A DNA stretch of 45,986 bases from a virus, in IMG/VR virus record IMGVR_UViG_3300022213_000011, positions 1-45,986 of that record, one strand, 5' to 3'. The translations under genes were made by a program, and so were the position numbers. A model generated the notes under the pieces. The model saw only the letters and a list, made by a program, of their open reading frames with translations, made no database searches and had not been told where the DNA came from. Position 1 is the stretch's first letter; every line of letters starts with the position of its first letter. Shown here in pieces: positions 39,226 to 45,296 of this stretch.

Positions 39226-39987
39226 ATGGCCGCCCGCCTCGCGACGTCCTACCGCGTCGAGAAAACCGCGCGCCCGGTCCACGACCGGGTCGCGCGGGCC
39301 GCGACCACCGAGTCGCACCTCACGGGCCTCCCGCTGGCGGACGTCCTCCTCGAGCGCGAGCGGGTGGCGCGCCTCGAGGAGCTACCGCCCCGGGAGTCGG
39401 CCGGGAGCCTTGCGCGCACAGTGATAGATTCACCATTATACCTCGCGGCCCGGGCAATCCCGCCCGGCCGAACGAAGGGGGAAAAGATGGCGAAGCAACC
39501 CGAGCGGTTCGCGGTGGTCTACCGGACGGGCGGGACGGCGCGGTTCAAGTGGAACCGCCTCTTCCGGGACTTCACCACGCGCGAGGTCGCGGACGCGGCG
39601 AAGGCCGAGCTCGAGCGCCAGGGCTACGCGGCCCACGTGCACGACGCCGCCCTCCTGGACGCGATAGGCCTCCCCGAGACGTACGGCGGGGGGGTCGGCC
39701 TCGAGGGCGTCCGGATCTACAACCGCGGCGACGTGGCCAACCACCCGCACTTCGGTATCGTCACGAAGGACGACGGCCAGAACGTGTGGGTCCAGGTCGA
39801 CTTCGACGCCGAGGACGAGGCGCCGGGCGAGACGTACGCGGTCGCGCGCTCCATGGTGGAGCACGTCGACGACGGGTACGCCCGGATCGTCACCGTTGCC
39901 GCCTACCTCGAGCGCCGCGAGCGCCGCGAGCGCCGCACCGCGGACATCGCGCGCCGGAAGGCGCTCGAGACCGGGAGGGGCGCTTGA
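39226..39987 (+). CDS. Readthrough frame: small ORF fused in frame through module D to the next gene
   Basis: ATG 39226 starts a frame (ARLATSYRVEKTARPVHDRV, LADVLLERERVARLEEL) that meets no stop before module D. It is translated through the promoter DNA (VIDSPLYLAARAIPPGR) and continues into the gene at 39487, giving a possible 253-residue fusion. The start repeats the TGACCATGG junction of 37187. Either the original stop was lost, or two products are made: a long one from upstream transcripts and a short one from module D. Confidence 0.5.
   Translation: MAARLATSYRVEKTARPVHDRVARAATTESHLTGLPLADVLLERERVARLEELPPRESAGSLARTVIDSPLYLAARAIPPGRTKGEKMAKQPERFAVVYRTGGTARFKWNRLFRDFTTREVADAAKAELERQGYAAHVHDAALLDAIGLPETYGGGVGLEGVRIYNRGDVANHPHFGIVTKDDGQNVWVQVDFDAEDEAPGETYAVARSMVEHVDDGYARIVTVAAYLERRERRERRTADIARRKALETGRGA
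39410..39471 (+). promoter_or_regulatory. Regulatory module copy D, inside an open frame
   Basis: TTGCGC (39410-39415), an 18-base spacer (one longer than other copies), CATTAT (39434-39439). Dyad GTGA-TAGAT-TCAC at 39421-39433 as in copy B. The hairpin GGCCCGGGC/GCCCGGCC follows (about 39447-39469). ATG 39487 is its gene start. Confidence 0.78.
39487..39987 (+). CDS. Hypothetical protein under module D
   Basis: The 166-residue product (RFAVVYRTGGTARFKWNRLF, AAKAELERQGYAAHVHDAAL, then GVRIYNRGDVANHPHFGIVT and QVDFDAEDEAPGET) resembles widespread phage small proteins that begin RFAVVYRTGGT, of unknown role. The ending is very basic (ERRERRERRTADIARRKA). A GGGGGAAAAG ribosome site precedes ATG 39487, supporting independent translation. 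Confidence 0.65.
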   Translation: MAKQPERFAVVYRTGGTARFKWNRLFRDFTTREVADAAKAELERQGYAAHVHDAALLDAIGLPETYGGGVGLEGVRIYNRGDVANHPHFGIVTKDDGQNVWVQVDFDAEDEAPGETYAVARSMVEHVDDGYARIVTVAAYLERRERRERRTADIARRKALETGRGA

Positions 39988-40379
39988 GCTCCGAGGCCTA
40001 CCGCGACCACGCCGGTCGCACGACCCCGCCGAGCTCGTGGGGGCCCGGGCTCGCCTACCTCGGCAACCTCGGCCGCGGCCGCGTGTGCACCGATCACCGC
40101 GGCGCGCGCCTCAAGGTTCTCGCGCAGAACGTCGGGAGCACGACGGTCCGGCGCTCCGGATCGGCCGCTCGCACGTTCACACGCGCGGACGGTTCGGTCG
40201 CTCAGCTCGGGCCGACGTCGGAGGAGATCACGCTCGCGCGCGGCACGGTGGTCCGCGTTCGTACTTCCACGGTCTCGTGCGCAGTATGCGCGGCCCACTA
40301 CGGCGACGCGGAGCCGTGCGACGAGGGGAAGCCGGTCAATTCGCCGCACCGGGCCACGGTTTCCTTGGGGGCGGCATGA
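39984..40379 (+). CDS. Hypothetical Cys-containing protein upstream of the Mom-like gene
   Basis: A 131-residue protein from TTG 39984 (four-base overlap). The C-terminal part has TVSCAVCAAHYGDAEPCDEG with three Cys (C-x2-C...C). Beta-rich middle (VGSTTVRRSGSAARTFTRAD, TLARGTVVRVRTST-type text). Its TGA overlaps the ATG of the Mom-like gene. In Mu a small zinc protein, Com, is coupled to mom; similarity here is positional only. Confidence 0.55.
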   Translation: MSSEAYRDHAGRTTPPSSWGPGLAYLGNLGRGRVCTDHRGARLKVLAQNVGSTTVRRSGSAARTFTRADGSVAQLGPTSEEITLARGTVVRVRTSTVSCAVCAAHYGDAEPCDEGKPVNSPHRATVSLGAA

Positions 40380-41167
40380 TCGGCGTGCAACGCTGGCGCG
40401 AGCGCCGCGACTCCTACCGGCCCGCCGGCGAGCGGATCCGCCCCGAGCTCTTCGACGTCGCGCCGATCTCGAGCGACCTCGTGGCGCGCGCGTTCGTCCA
40501 AGAGCACCACTACTCCGGGACCTACCCGGCCGCGCGGTTCCGCGTCGGGCTCTACCGCGGCGGCGAGCTCGTCGGCGTCGCCGTGTTCTCGCACCCGTGC
40601 AGTAACCGCGTTCTGACGAACGTGTTCACGTCCACGCCGGCGCTCGAGGCCGTGGAGCTCGGCCGGTTCGTGCTCCTCGACGAGGTCCCGGGCAACGGCG
40701 AGACGTGGTTCCTCGCGCGGGCGTTCGACCTCCTCCGCGCCGAGGGGATCCGGGGCGTAGTCTCGTTCTCGGATCCGACGCCGCGGACCAACGCCGCGGG
40801 CCGGGTCATCTTCCCGGGCCACGTCGGCACGATCTACCAGGCGCACAACGCACGATTCCTCGGCCGCGGCGACGCGCGGACGCTCAAGCTCCTCCCGGAC
40901 GGGCGCGTGTTCTCCAACCGCGCGGAACAGAAGATCCGCGCGGGCTCGCGCGGGTGGCGCTACGCGAGCGACCAGCTCGTCGCGCACGGCGCGGGCGTTC
41001 TCGAGGAGGGCGCCGACCGGGAGGCGCGCCTCGCGTGGCTCGAGCGCTGGACGGGGGCGTTGACGCGCCCGCTCCGGCACCCCGGCAACCTTCGGTACGC
41101 GTGGCCGCTCCGGAAGTCCGTGGCGCTCGCGACCGGCACCCCATACCCGAAGAGGCAAGCCGCATGA
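40376..41167 (+). CDS. Mom-like DNA modification protein (GNAT-type fold)
   Basis: The 263-residue protein carries AFVQEHHYSGTYPAARFRVG, LVGVAVFSHPCSNRVL, AVELGRFVLLDEVPGNGETW (ELGRF, then Asn/Glu-Thr), VVSFSDPTPRTNAAGRVIFP and GTIYQAHNARFLGRG. This layout matches the Mom family of acyltransferase-like phage proteins, which convert adenine to N6-carbamoylmethyladenine and protect phage DNA from restriction. ATG 40376 overlaps the upstream stop. Modification of this genome is predicted, not shown. Confidence 0.75.
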   Translation: MIGVQRWRERRDSYRPAGERIRPELFDVAPISSDLVARAFVQEHHYSGTYPAARFRVGLYRGGELVGVAVFSHPCSNRVLTNVFTSTPALEAVELGRFVLLDEVPGNGETWFLARAFDLLRAEGIRGVVSFSDPTPRTNAAGRVIFPGHVGTIYQAHNARFLGRGDARTLKLLPDGRVFSNRAEQKIRAGSRGWRYASDQLVAHGAGVLEEGADREARLAWLERWTGALTRPLRHPGNLRYAWPLRKSVALATGTPYPKRQAA

Positions 41168-41409
41168 CACACGAAGAGCTCAAGGCCCGCCGGGCCCGGC
41201 TCGAGCTGAGCCAAGGTACCCTCGCCAAGCGGCTCGGCGTCGACCGCTCCTACATCGCGCACGCGGAGAACGACGAGGGATTCGCGCGCCCGTGGTACCA
41301 CCTCGCGCTCCTCGCGATCGAGTACGAGGAGCGCCTCGTGCCGCTCCCCCGCAAGTGGACGAAGCCGGCGTGCCGCAGAGGGGGACGAGTCAAGAGGATG
41401 TCAACGTGA
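41164..41409 (+). CDS. XRE-family HTH regulator
   Basis: The 81-residue protein has a classic Cro/CI-type HTH: LKARRARLELSQGTLAKRLG then VDRSYIAHAENDEG, followed by a short helix and a basic tail (RKWTKPACRRGGRVKR). It is the second small HTH of the block and is coupled by ATGA to the Mom-like gene. It might control the four GTGA-N5-TCAC operators or mom timing; target not shown. Confidence 0.78.
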   Translation: MTHEELKARRARLELSQGTLAKRLGVDRSYIAHAENDEGFARPWYHLALLAIEYEERLVPLPRKWTKPACRRGGRVKRMST

Positions 41410-41918
41410 CCGCCCCCTGCGAGGAGCGCCGGAGCGGCGTCGAGAGGCGCGGCAACGATCTTGGGTACGTGGCGCGACTGACAGGCGAGCCGTGCAACCT
41501 ACGGCTATACGCAGTCGCAGACGGGTTCCCCGGTAGCGCGCCGTTCGACCGCCGGAAGTCGTCGCCGTCGTCAGTAGAGGAAGGAGACTCCCGCAATGAA
41601 TCCGGGCCAACCTCGGCTGGCGGCGGCGACCCTCTCGCGGAGGTGTGCGATGCGTTGGAGCGGGCCGCCGATATGGCCAACGACATGGAGTCGTACGGCT
41701 CGGAGGACGCGATGCGCGCCGCCCTGGCCACGCTCCGGCGCGCGAGGGTGGTGGCGTGTGGCATCGAGAACGGCGACGGAAGTGTTGAGCCGTTGTTCTA
41801 CGACGCCGCGACGGCCACACGATGGGCATCGCGCTATGCTCGTGGCACGTGGCGTGTCGTCCCTCTCTACCAGCACTCACCGCCGACAGGGGCGCGGCGC
41901 ACGGAGGGACAGCGATGA
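41406..41918 (+). CDS. Hypothetical protein
   Basis: A 170-residue product from GTG 41406 (four-base overlap). The first 70 residues are polar and likely disordered; the rest holds LAEVCDALERAADMANDMES and IENGDGSVEPLFYDAATATR, like small accessory proteins that read as helical plus beta. Codon use is less uniform than in the early genes, suggesting later acquisition. Confidence 0.5.
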   Translation: MTAPCEERRSGVERRGNDLGYVARLTGEPCNLRLYAVADGFPGSAPFDRRKSSPSSVEEGDSRNESGPTSAGGGDPLAEVCDALERAADMANDMESYGSEDAMRAALATLRRARVVACGIENGDGSVEPLFYDAATATRWASRYARGTWRVVPLYQHSPPTGARRTEGQR

Positions 41919-42208
41919 GCGACGAGCGCGGGGTGCTGACGAAGTGGAGCGACAACGTACTAATCGCGCGGGTGGGCGCTGCCTGTCGAGTAGCAAGCGA
42001 GGCTCTACCAAGTGACGACATTGATCGGGGCTTGAACCTGCTCAATGCACTACGAGAGGCGGGCTATGTCGTCGAGCCCATCGGCGCCGCGCCCGACGCA
42101 GGGGAGCGCGAGCGCACGGAGGGACATGACGAGGAACCAGAACCAGCGCACGACCTGCCACCCGCCGTGCTCGACGTGATCGCGGCGTCGGGGGAGGACC
42201 TCGGATGA
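41915..42208 (+). CDS. Hypothetical protein sharing its 5' end with the Lar-like gene
   Basis: A 97-residue product (SDERGVLTKWSDNVLIARVG, NLLNALREAGYVVEP, acidic tail). The first 25 bases of the gene differ by one base from the first 25 of the gene at 42205, so both begin MSDERGVL. Function unknown. Confidence 0.52.
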   Translation: MSDERGVLTKWSDNVLIARVGAACRVASEALPSDDIDRGLNLLNALREAGYVVEPIGAAPDAGERERTEGHDEEPEPAHDLPPAVLDVIAASGEDLG

Positions 42209-42229
42209 GTGACGAGCGCGGGGTGCTGA
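41915..42229 (+). repeat. Duplicated gene start (MSDERGVL)
   Basis: Bases 41915-41939 and 42205-42229 are identical at 24 of 25 positions and both are gene starts with ATGA overlap or similar. The gene at 42408 starts with a shorter version (ATGAGCGACGA). This suggests that accessory genes are inserted or exchanged by recombination at a common start sequence. Confidence 0.7.
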
Positions 42230-42411
42230 AGCCGTGTCCGTTCTGTGGGGGCGAAGCCAGTGTGCGGGCTGTCGCATCCGATGCCGACGAATGGGTTGAG
42301 TGTGGGTCGTGCCATGCCGTCCAGGGATCGGTCGAGAGGTGGAATCGCCGAGTTGAAACGGCGGAGGTCATGCGTGCGAGATCGAGCACCAACGCGAGGC
42401 GGGAGCGATGA
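42205..42411 (+). CDS. Lar-like restriction alleviation protein
   Basis: The 68-residue protein reads LKPCPFCGGEASVRAVASDA, EWVECGSCHAVQGSVERWNRR, the Lar family pattern: two C-x2-C zinc knuckles and a closing WNRR. Lar proteins of Rac prophage and phages modulate type I restriction in favour of incoming DNA. It sits near the Mom-like gene, consistent with an anti-restriction cluster. The ATG overlaps the upstream stop by four bases. Confidence 0.75.
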   Translation: MSDERGVLKPCPFCGGEASVRAVASDADEWVECGSCHAVQGSVERWNRRVETAEVMRARSSTNARRER

Positions 42412-42986
42412 GCGACGACAACAACGACAACAAGGGGGGCGACATGAGTGGAGGATTAGGGGTGCCCAGGGGCCTGGACGATGCGGCGGTCGGAGGGACG
42501 GCGACGAGCGTGGCCACGCCGTCGGCGAGGCGATCATCCCGACGCGGGCGCGCTTCACGCACGACGGGGCGCGCGGCGACGCTGGCGCGTTCGATCCTGA
42601 ACGCGGAACCCGACGCGAGGGGCGAGCCGTGCGACGTCGTGCTCCAAGCGCAACGCGCCGTCGAGCTCGCGACCCTCCTCGAGCGGGCGCCCGAGGTTGT
42701 CCTCGACGGGGGATACGGCGCGATCCCGACGCCGGCGCCGGACTTCTACGACCTCGCGCGAGCGGAGGAGCTCCGCGCGAACGGGAAGCACCGTTTGTTC
42801 ATGAGCCTCCATGAGGCCTACGCCGTCATCCTCGAGGAGGTCGACGAGCTGTGGGAGCTCGTGCGCAGGAAGGCGAGCGACCGCGACCCGCTCGATGTTC
42901 TCGAGGAGCTCGTCCAGATCGCCGCGATGGCCGGAAAAGCCGCGCGGAGTGCCGGCGTACTCGAGGAGGGGGGGGACGATGCGTAA
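42408..42986 (+). CDS. MazG-like nucleotide pyrophosphohydrolase-type protein
   Basis: The 192-residue frame has a low-complexity first 60 residues (DNNDNKGGDMSGG...; Ser/Arg/Thr-rich) and then a helical C-terminal half with HEAYAVILEEVDELWELVRR and DVLEELVQIAAMAGKAA. The EEVDELW helix and later DVLEEL acidic helix fit the all-alpha MazG-like fold, which cleaves non-canonical or alarmone nucleotides. The true start may lie further in, as the N-terminus is unlike the family. Confidence 0.6.
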   Translation: MSDDNNDNKGGDMSGGLGVPRGLDDAAVGGTATSVATPSARRSSRRGRASRTTGRAATLARSILNAEPDARGEPCDVVLQAQRAVELATLLERAPEVVLDGGYGAIPTPAPDFYDLARAEELRANGKHRLFMSLHEAYAVILEEVDELWELVRRKASDRDPLDVLEELVQIAAMAGKAARSAGVLEEGGDDA

Positions 42987-43164
42987 CGTACGCATGGCGC
43001 TCGAGCCGCTCGAGCCGGAGGACCCACCGGAGCGGCCCGAGCTCACGATCGACCAGGAGGCCGAGCTCGCGAACATCGTCGACCCGCGGGCCCGCGCGGT
43101 CTACCGCGTGAAGCTCGAGCAGGGGATCGCGCGCGACGACTTTATCCAAAGGGGGACACCGTGA
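42979..43164 (+). CDS. Small hypothetical protein
   Basis: A 61-residue protein (ALEPLEPEDPPERPELTIDQ, EAELANIVDPRARAVYRVKL) overlapping the previous gene by eight bases. A Pro/Glu-rich start and one amphipathic helix. Not recognised. Confidence 0.52.
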   Translation: MRNVRMALEPLEPEDPPERPELTIDQEAELANIVDPRARAVYRVKLEQGIARDDFIQRGTP

Positions 43165-43238
43165 AGTTCTCCGCGCGCGTTGTCGCAATCACGGCGATCG
43201 GGTGGGCGATCGCGTGGATCCTGGCGGGCGCACCATGA
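43161..43238 (+). CDS. 25-residue single-helix membrane peptide
   Basis: GTG 43161 overlaps the previous TGA and the TGA at 43236-43238 overlaps ATG 43235. Sequence KFSARVVAITAIGWAIAWIL with a short end would span the membrane once. Double coupling argues that it is translated, although it may only link the two neighbours. Confidence 0.4.
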   Translation: MKFSARVVAITAIGWAIAWILAGAP

Positions 43239-44329
43239 GCACCTCGTCGAAGATTCAGTGGACCGACGCCACGTGGAACCCAACCGTCGGGTGCTCGCCG
43301 GTCTCGGAGGGGTGCCGGAATTGCTACGCCGCGCGCGAGGCGATCCGGCTCGCCGGCAACCCGTCCCCGGCCGTCGGCGAGCTCTACGCCGGAACGTCGG
43401 ATCTCCGCGGAGCGGGTTCCGCGCGTCACGCCGTATTCACGGGAATCGTGCGCACGGCGCCGGACCGGCTCGAGGCTCCTCTTCGGTGGGGCCGGCCGCG
43501 GCGCGTGTTCGTCGACTCGATGTCTGACTTGTTCCACGAGGACGTGCCGGACGAGTACCTCGACCGCGTGTTCGCGGTTATGGCGCTGTCTCCTCGTCAC
43601 ACGTTCCAAGTGCTCACGAAGCGGCCGGAACGGATGGCCGACTACATGGACCGGCTCGGCGGCCGACTCGACGCGCTCAACGATCACGCCGCAACGTTCA
43701 TGCATTGGGACGATATGCCGACCGCGACGTTCCCGCTCGCGAACGTGTGGCTCGGCACGTCCGTCGAGAACCAAGCCGCGGCCGACGAACGGATCCCACA
43801 CCTACTGAGCACGCCGGCGGCCGTGCGGTTCCTCTCGTGCGAGCCGCTCCTCGGGCCGCTCGAGCTCCGCCAGGCGTGGCGCGACTACCTCGAGGGCTGG
43901 GACTCTGAACCGACGCACGTTTGCGGGGGAGACGAGGAGCGATGCGCCCGGCTCTGTCCCGAGGTGGAGCAATTCCAGACTCCGCGCGTCGATTGGGTGA
44001 TCGTCGGCGGCGAAAGCGGGCCCGGCGCGCGGCCGTGCGACGTCGCGTGGGTACGGTCGGTCGTCGAGCAATGCAGGAGCGCCAAGGTCCCCGCGTTCGT
44101 GAAGCAGCTTGGTCGGTGGATCACGGGGGACTACGCCGCCGGGTTCTCGGGCCTCGATCGATGGCTTCTCGAGGATGGGGCGGTATTCGTTCCGCCGATC
44201 ATCGGACCGCACACGCACACGCGACCGCGCGACGCGATCGCGTTCTCGATCGGACGCAAGGCCGGAGACCCGGAGGATTGGCCGGCGGACCTCCGCGTCC
44301 GCGAGTTTCCCGAGGAGGTGACACCATGA
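43235..44329 (+). CDS. Gp37/Gp68-family (DUF5131) three-Cys-motif protein
   Basis: The 364-residue protein has IQWTDATWNPTVGCSPVSEG then CRNCYA (C-x5-C-x2-C), VFVDSMSDLFHEDVPDEYLD, FQVLTKRPERMADY, NVWLGTSVENQAAADERIPH, RFLSCEPLLGPL and WVIVGGESGPGARPCDVAWV, all hallmarks of the phage Gp37/Gp68 family. The Cys triad and overall layout suggest a radical-SAM-like Fe-S enzyme; its reaction is not known. The partner protein often found with this family is not seen nearby. Confidence 0.88.
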   Translation: MSTSSKIQWTDATWNPTVGCSPVSEGCRNCYAAREAIRLAGNPSPAVGELYAGTSDLRGAGSARHAVFTGIVRTAPDRLEAPLRWGRPRRVFVDSMSDLFHEDVPDEYLDRVFAVMALSPRHTFQVLTKRPERMADYMDRLGGRLDALNDHAATFMHWDDMPTATFPLANVWLGTSVENQAAADERIPHLLSTPAAVRFLSCEPLLGPLELRQAWRDYLEGWDSEPTHVCGGDEERCARLCPEVEQFQTPRVDWVIVGGESGPGARPCDVAWVRSVVEQCRSAKVPAFVKQLGRWITGDYAAGFSGLDRWLLEDGAVFVPPIIGPHTHTRPRDAIAFSIGRKAGDPEDWPADLRVREFPEEVTP

Positions 44330-44541
44330 CACCGACCGCGCAGGTTCGCGCCATGAAGCTCGCCGTGATTCTCGCCGCGTTGCTCGTGCTCCTCGTCGCG
44401 TGCTCGAGGCCGACCGAACCCGTCCCGGAGCTCGATTGCGAGCCGCCAGGACCCGAGGCCGAGTGGTGCCACCACCTCGACGGCGACGCCGTCCGCGATT
44501 CGCTCATCCCGCTCCCGCCCGACACGACGGGCGCGCCGTGA
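44326..44541 (+). CDS. Small lipoprotein
   Basis: A 71-residue protein, or 62 from ATG 44353, with a signal peptide KLAVILAALLVLLVACSRP ending in the lipobox LVAC, so lipidation of Cys is expected. The mature part is short and Pro-rich (PTEPVPELDCEPPGPEAEWC), reminiscent of outer-membrane spanins (Rz1) or phage exclusion lipoproteins such as Llp. It is 23 kb from the lysis cassette. Confidence 0.65.
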   Translation: MTPTAQVRAMKLAVILAALLVLLVACSRPTEPVPELDCEPPGPEAEWCHHLDGDAVRDSLIPLPPDTTGAP

Positions 44542-44586
44542 GAAAGCTCTGGCGCTCCGGCGCGACGGATCGCAACCTGTCCGTAT

Positions 44587-44615
44587 CCGGGCGGAGACCG
44601 TGCGCCCGGTTTTTT
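44587..44615 (+). terminator. Intrinsic terminator
   Basis: CCGGGCG (44587-44593) pairs perfectly with CGCCCGG (44603-44609), followed at once by six T bases (44610-44615). It ends the long accessory operon before the cold-shock gene. This is the only textbook rho-independent terminator I see. Confidence 0.9.
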
Positions 44616-44646
44616 CGTCCCTCACTCTCTAGGAGATAGCTCCACC

Positions 44647-44874
44647 ATGTCGAAGCAAGTCGGCCGGATCCGTGGCACCGTGAAGTGGTTCAACGCCGAG
44701 AAGGGCTACGGGTTCCTAACGCGCGACGACGGCCAAAAGGACGTGTTCTGTCACTTCTCCGCGATCGAGGCGCAGGGGTTTAGGAAGCTCGAGGACGGGC
44801 AACGCGTGGAGTTCGACGTCGTCACCGGGACGAAGGGCCCGGCCGCGGAAAGGGTCGTGGTCGTCGATGCCTGA
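44647..44874 (+). CDS. Cold-shock domain protein
   Basis: The 75-residue protein has [34 protein letters not shown] and a final [15 protein letters not shown]1 (KGYGFL) and RNP2 (VFCHF) of CspA-type single-stranded nucleic-acid binders. An AGGAG ribosome site (about 44631-44635) precedes ATG 44647. It may melt RNA or single-stranded DNA near the adjacent origin, or act as an antiterminator. Confidence 0.9.
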   Translation: MSKQVGRIRGTVKWFNAEKGYGFLTRDDGQKDVFCHFSAIEAQGFRKLEDGQRVEFDVVTGTKGPAAERVVVVDA

Positions 44875-45268
44875 CACGCTCAACCCGGAGGCGGTCCGCG
44901 CCCGCCTCCGGACGTTCGTCCTCGACAACCTCCGCGGGCGTTGCCGGCGTCTCTCCGTCGGCGACGCGTGCGTGTGCGCGCTGTGCGACCTCGAGCGCCT
45001 CGAGGGCCTCCTCGCGGTGCCGCTCGAGCGAATGGTTTCACGTGAAACGCCGCCCGACCCTCCCCAACGTTGGGACACGCCCGTGCAACCTCCGCCGCGG
45101 GTGCGCGTCGCCGTCGACGGCGTCGACCTCGAGAACGTCACGGCGTTCGACGTCGAGGCGGGATGGGCGCGCTACCTCGATCACGAGCTTCACGCCGACG
45201 GACTCCAACGCGTCGAGCGCATAGCTCGGGGGGTCGTGGTGATCACCGTCGAGGGCCCGGCAACGTGA
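44867..45268 (+). CDS. Hypothetical protein carrying a parS-like site
   Basis: A 133-residue product overlapping the cold-shock gene by eight bases. An N-terminal helical part with three or four Cys ([20 protein letters not shown]) leads to a beta-rich C-terminal half ([33 protein letters not shown]). In its middle, codons for RMVSRETP spell the palindrome at 45035-45048. GTT, TCA, CGT and GAA are unusual codons in this genome, so the DNA sequence itself seems selected. No family recognised. Confidence 0.65.
   Translation: MPDTLNPEAVRARLRTFVLDNLRGRCRRLSVGDACVCALCDLERLEGLLAVPLERMVSRETPPDPPQRWDTPVQPPPRVRVAVDGVDLENVTAFDVEAGWARYLDHELHADGLQRVERIARGVVVITVEGPAT
45035..45048. other. parS-like palindrome GTTTCACGTGAAAC
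   Basis: The 14-bp perfect palindrome is identical to the core of the bacterial chromosomal parS site (TGTTTCACGTGAAACA), the target of ParB/Spo0J. Only the outermost T/A pair differs (G...G). It lies inside the gene at 44867, about 250 bases before the initiator gene and about 770 before the iterons. Chance occurrence of a given 14-mer in 46 kb is about 2 in 10,000 with equal bases, and lower in GC-rich DNA. Confidence 0.75.
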
Positions 45269-45296
45269 GCCGCGGCCCGCTTTTTTTTGCCCCACC
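45269..45296 (+). other. GC-rich stretch with T8 before the initiator
   Basis: A GC-rich segment is followed by eight T bases (about 45281-45288) right before the initiator start. I cannot draw a convincing stem, so it is at most a weak terminator or a pause site. No clear ribosome site is seen before ATG 45297. Confidence 0.3.

Noticed and set aside
45281-45288. Intrinsic terminator with T8 before the initiator
   Set aside because: The GC-rich stretch before the T run does not form a proper stem-loop of at least five pairs.
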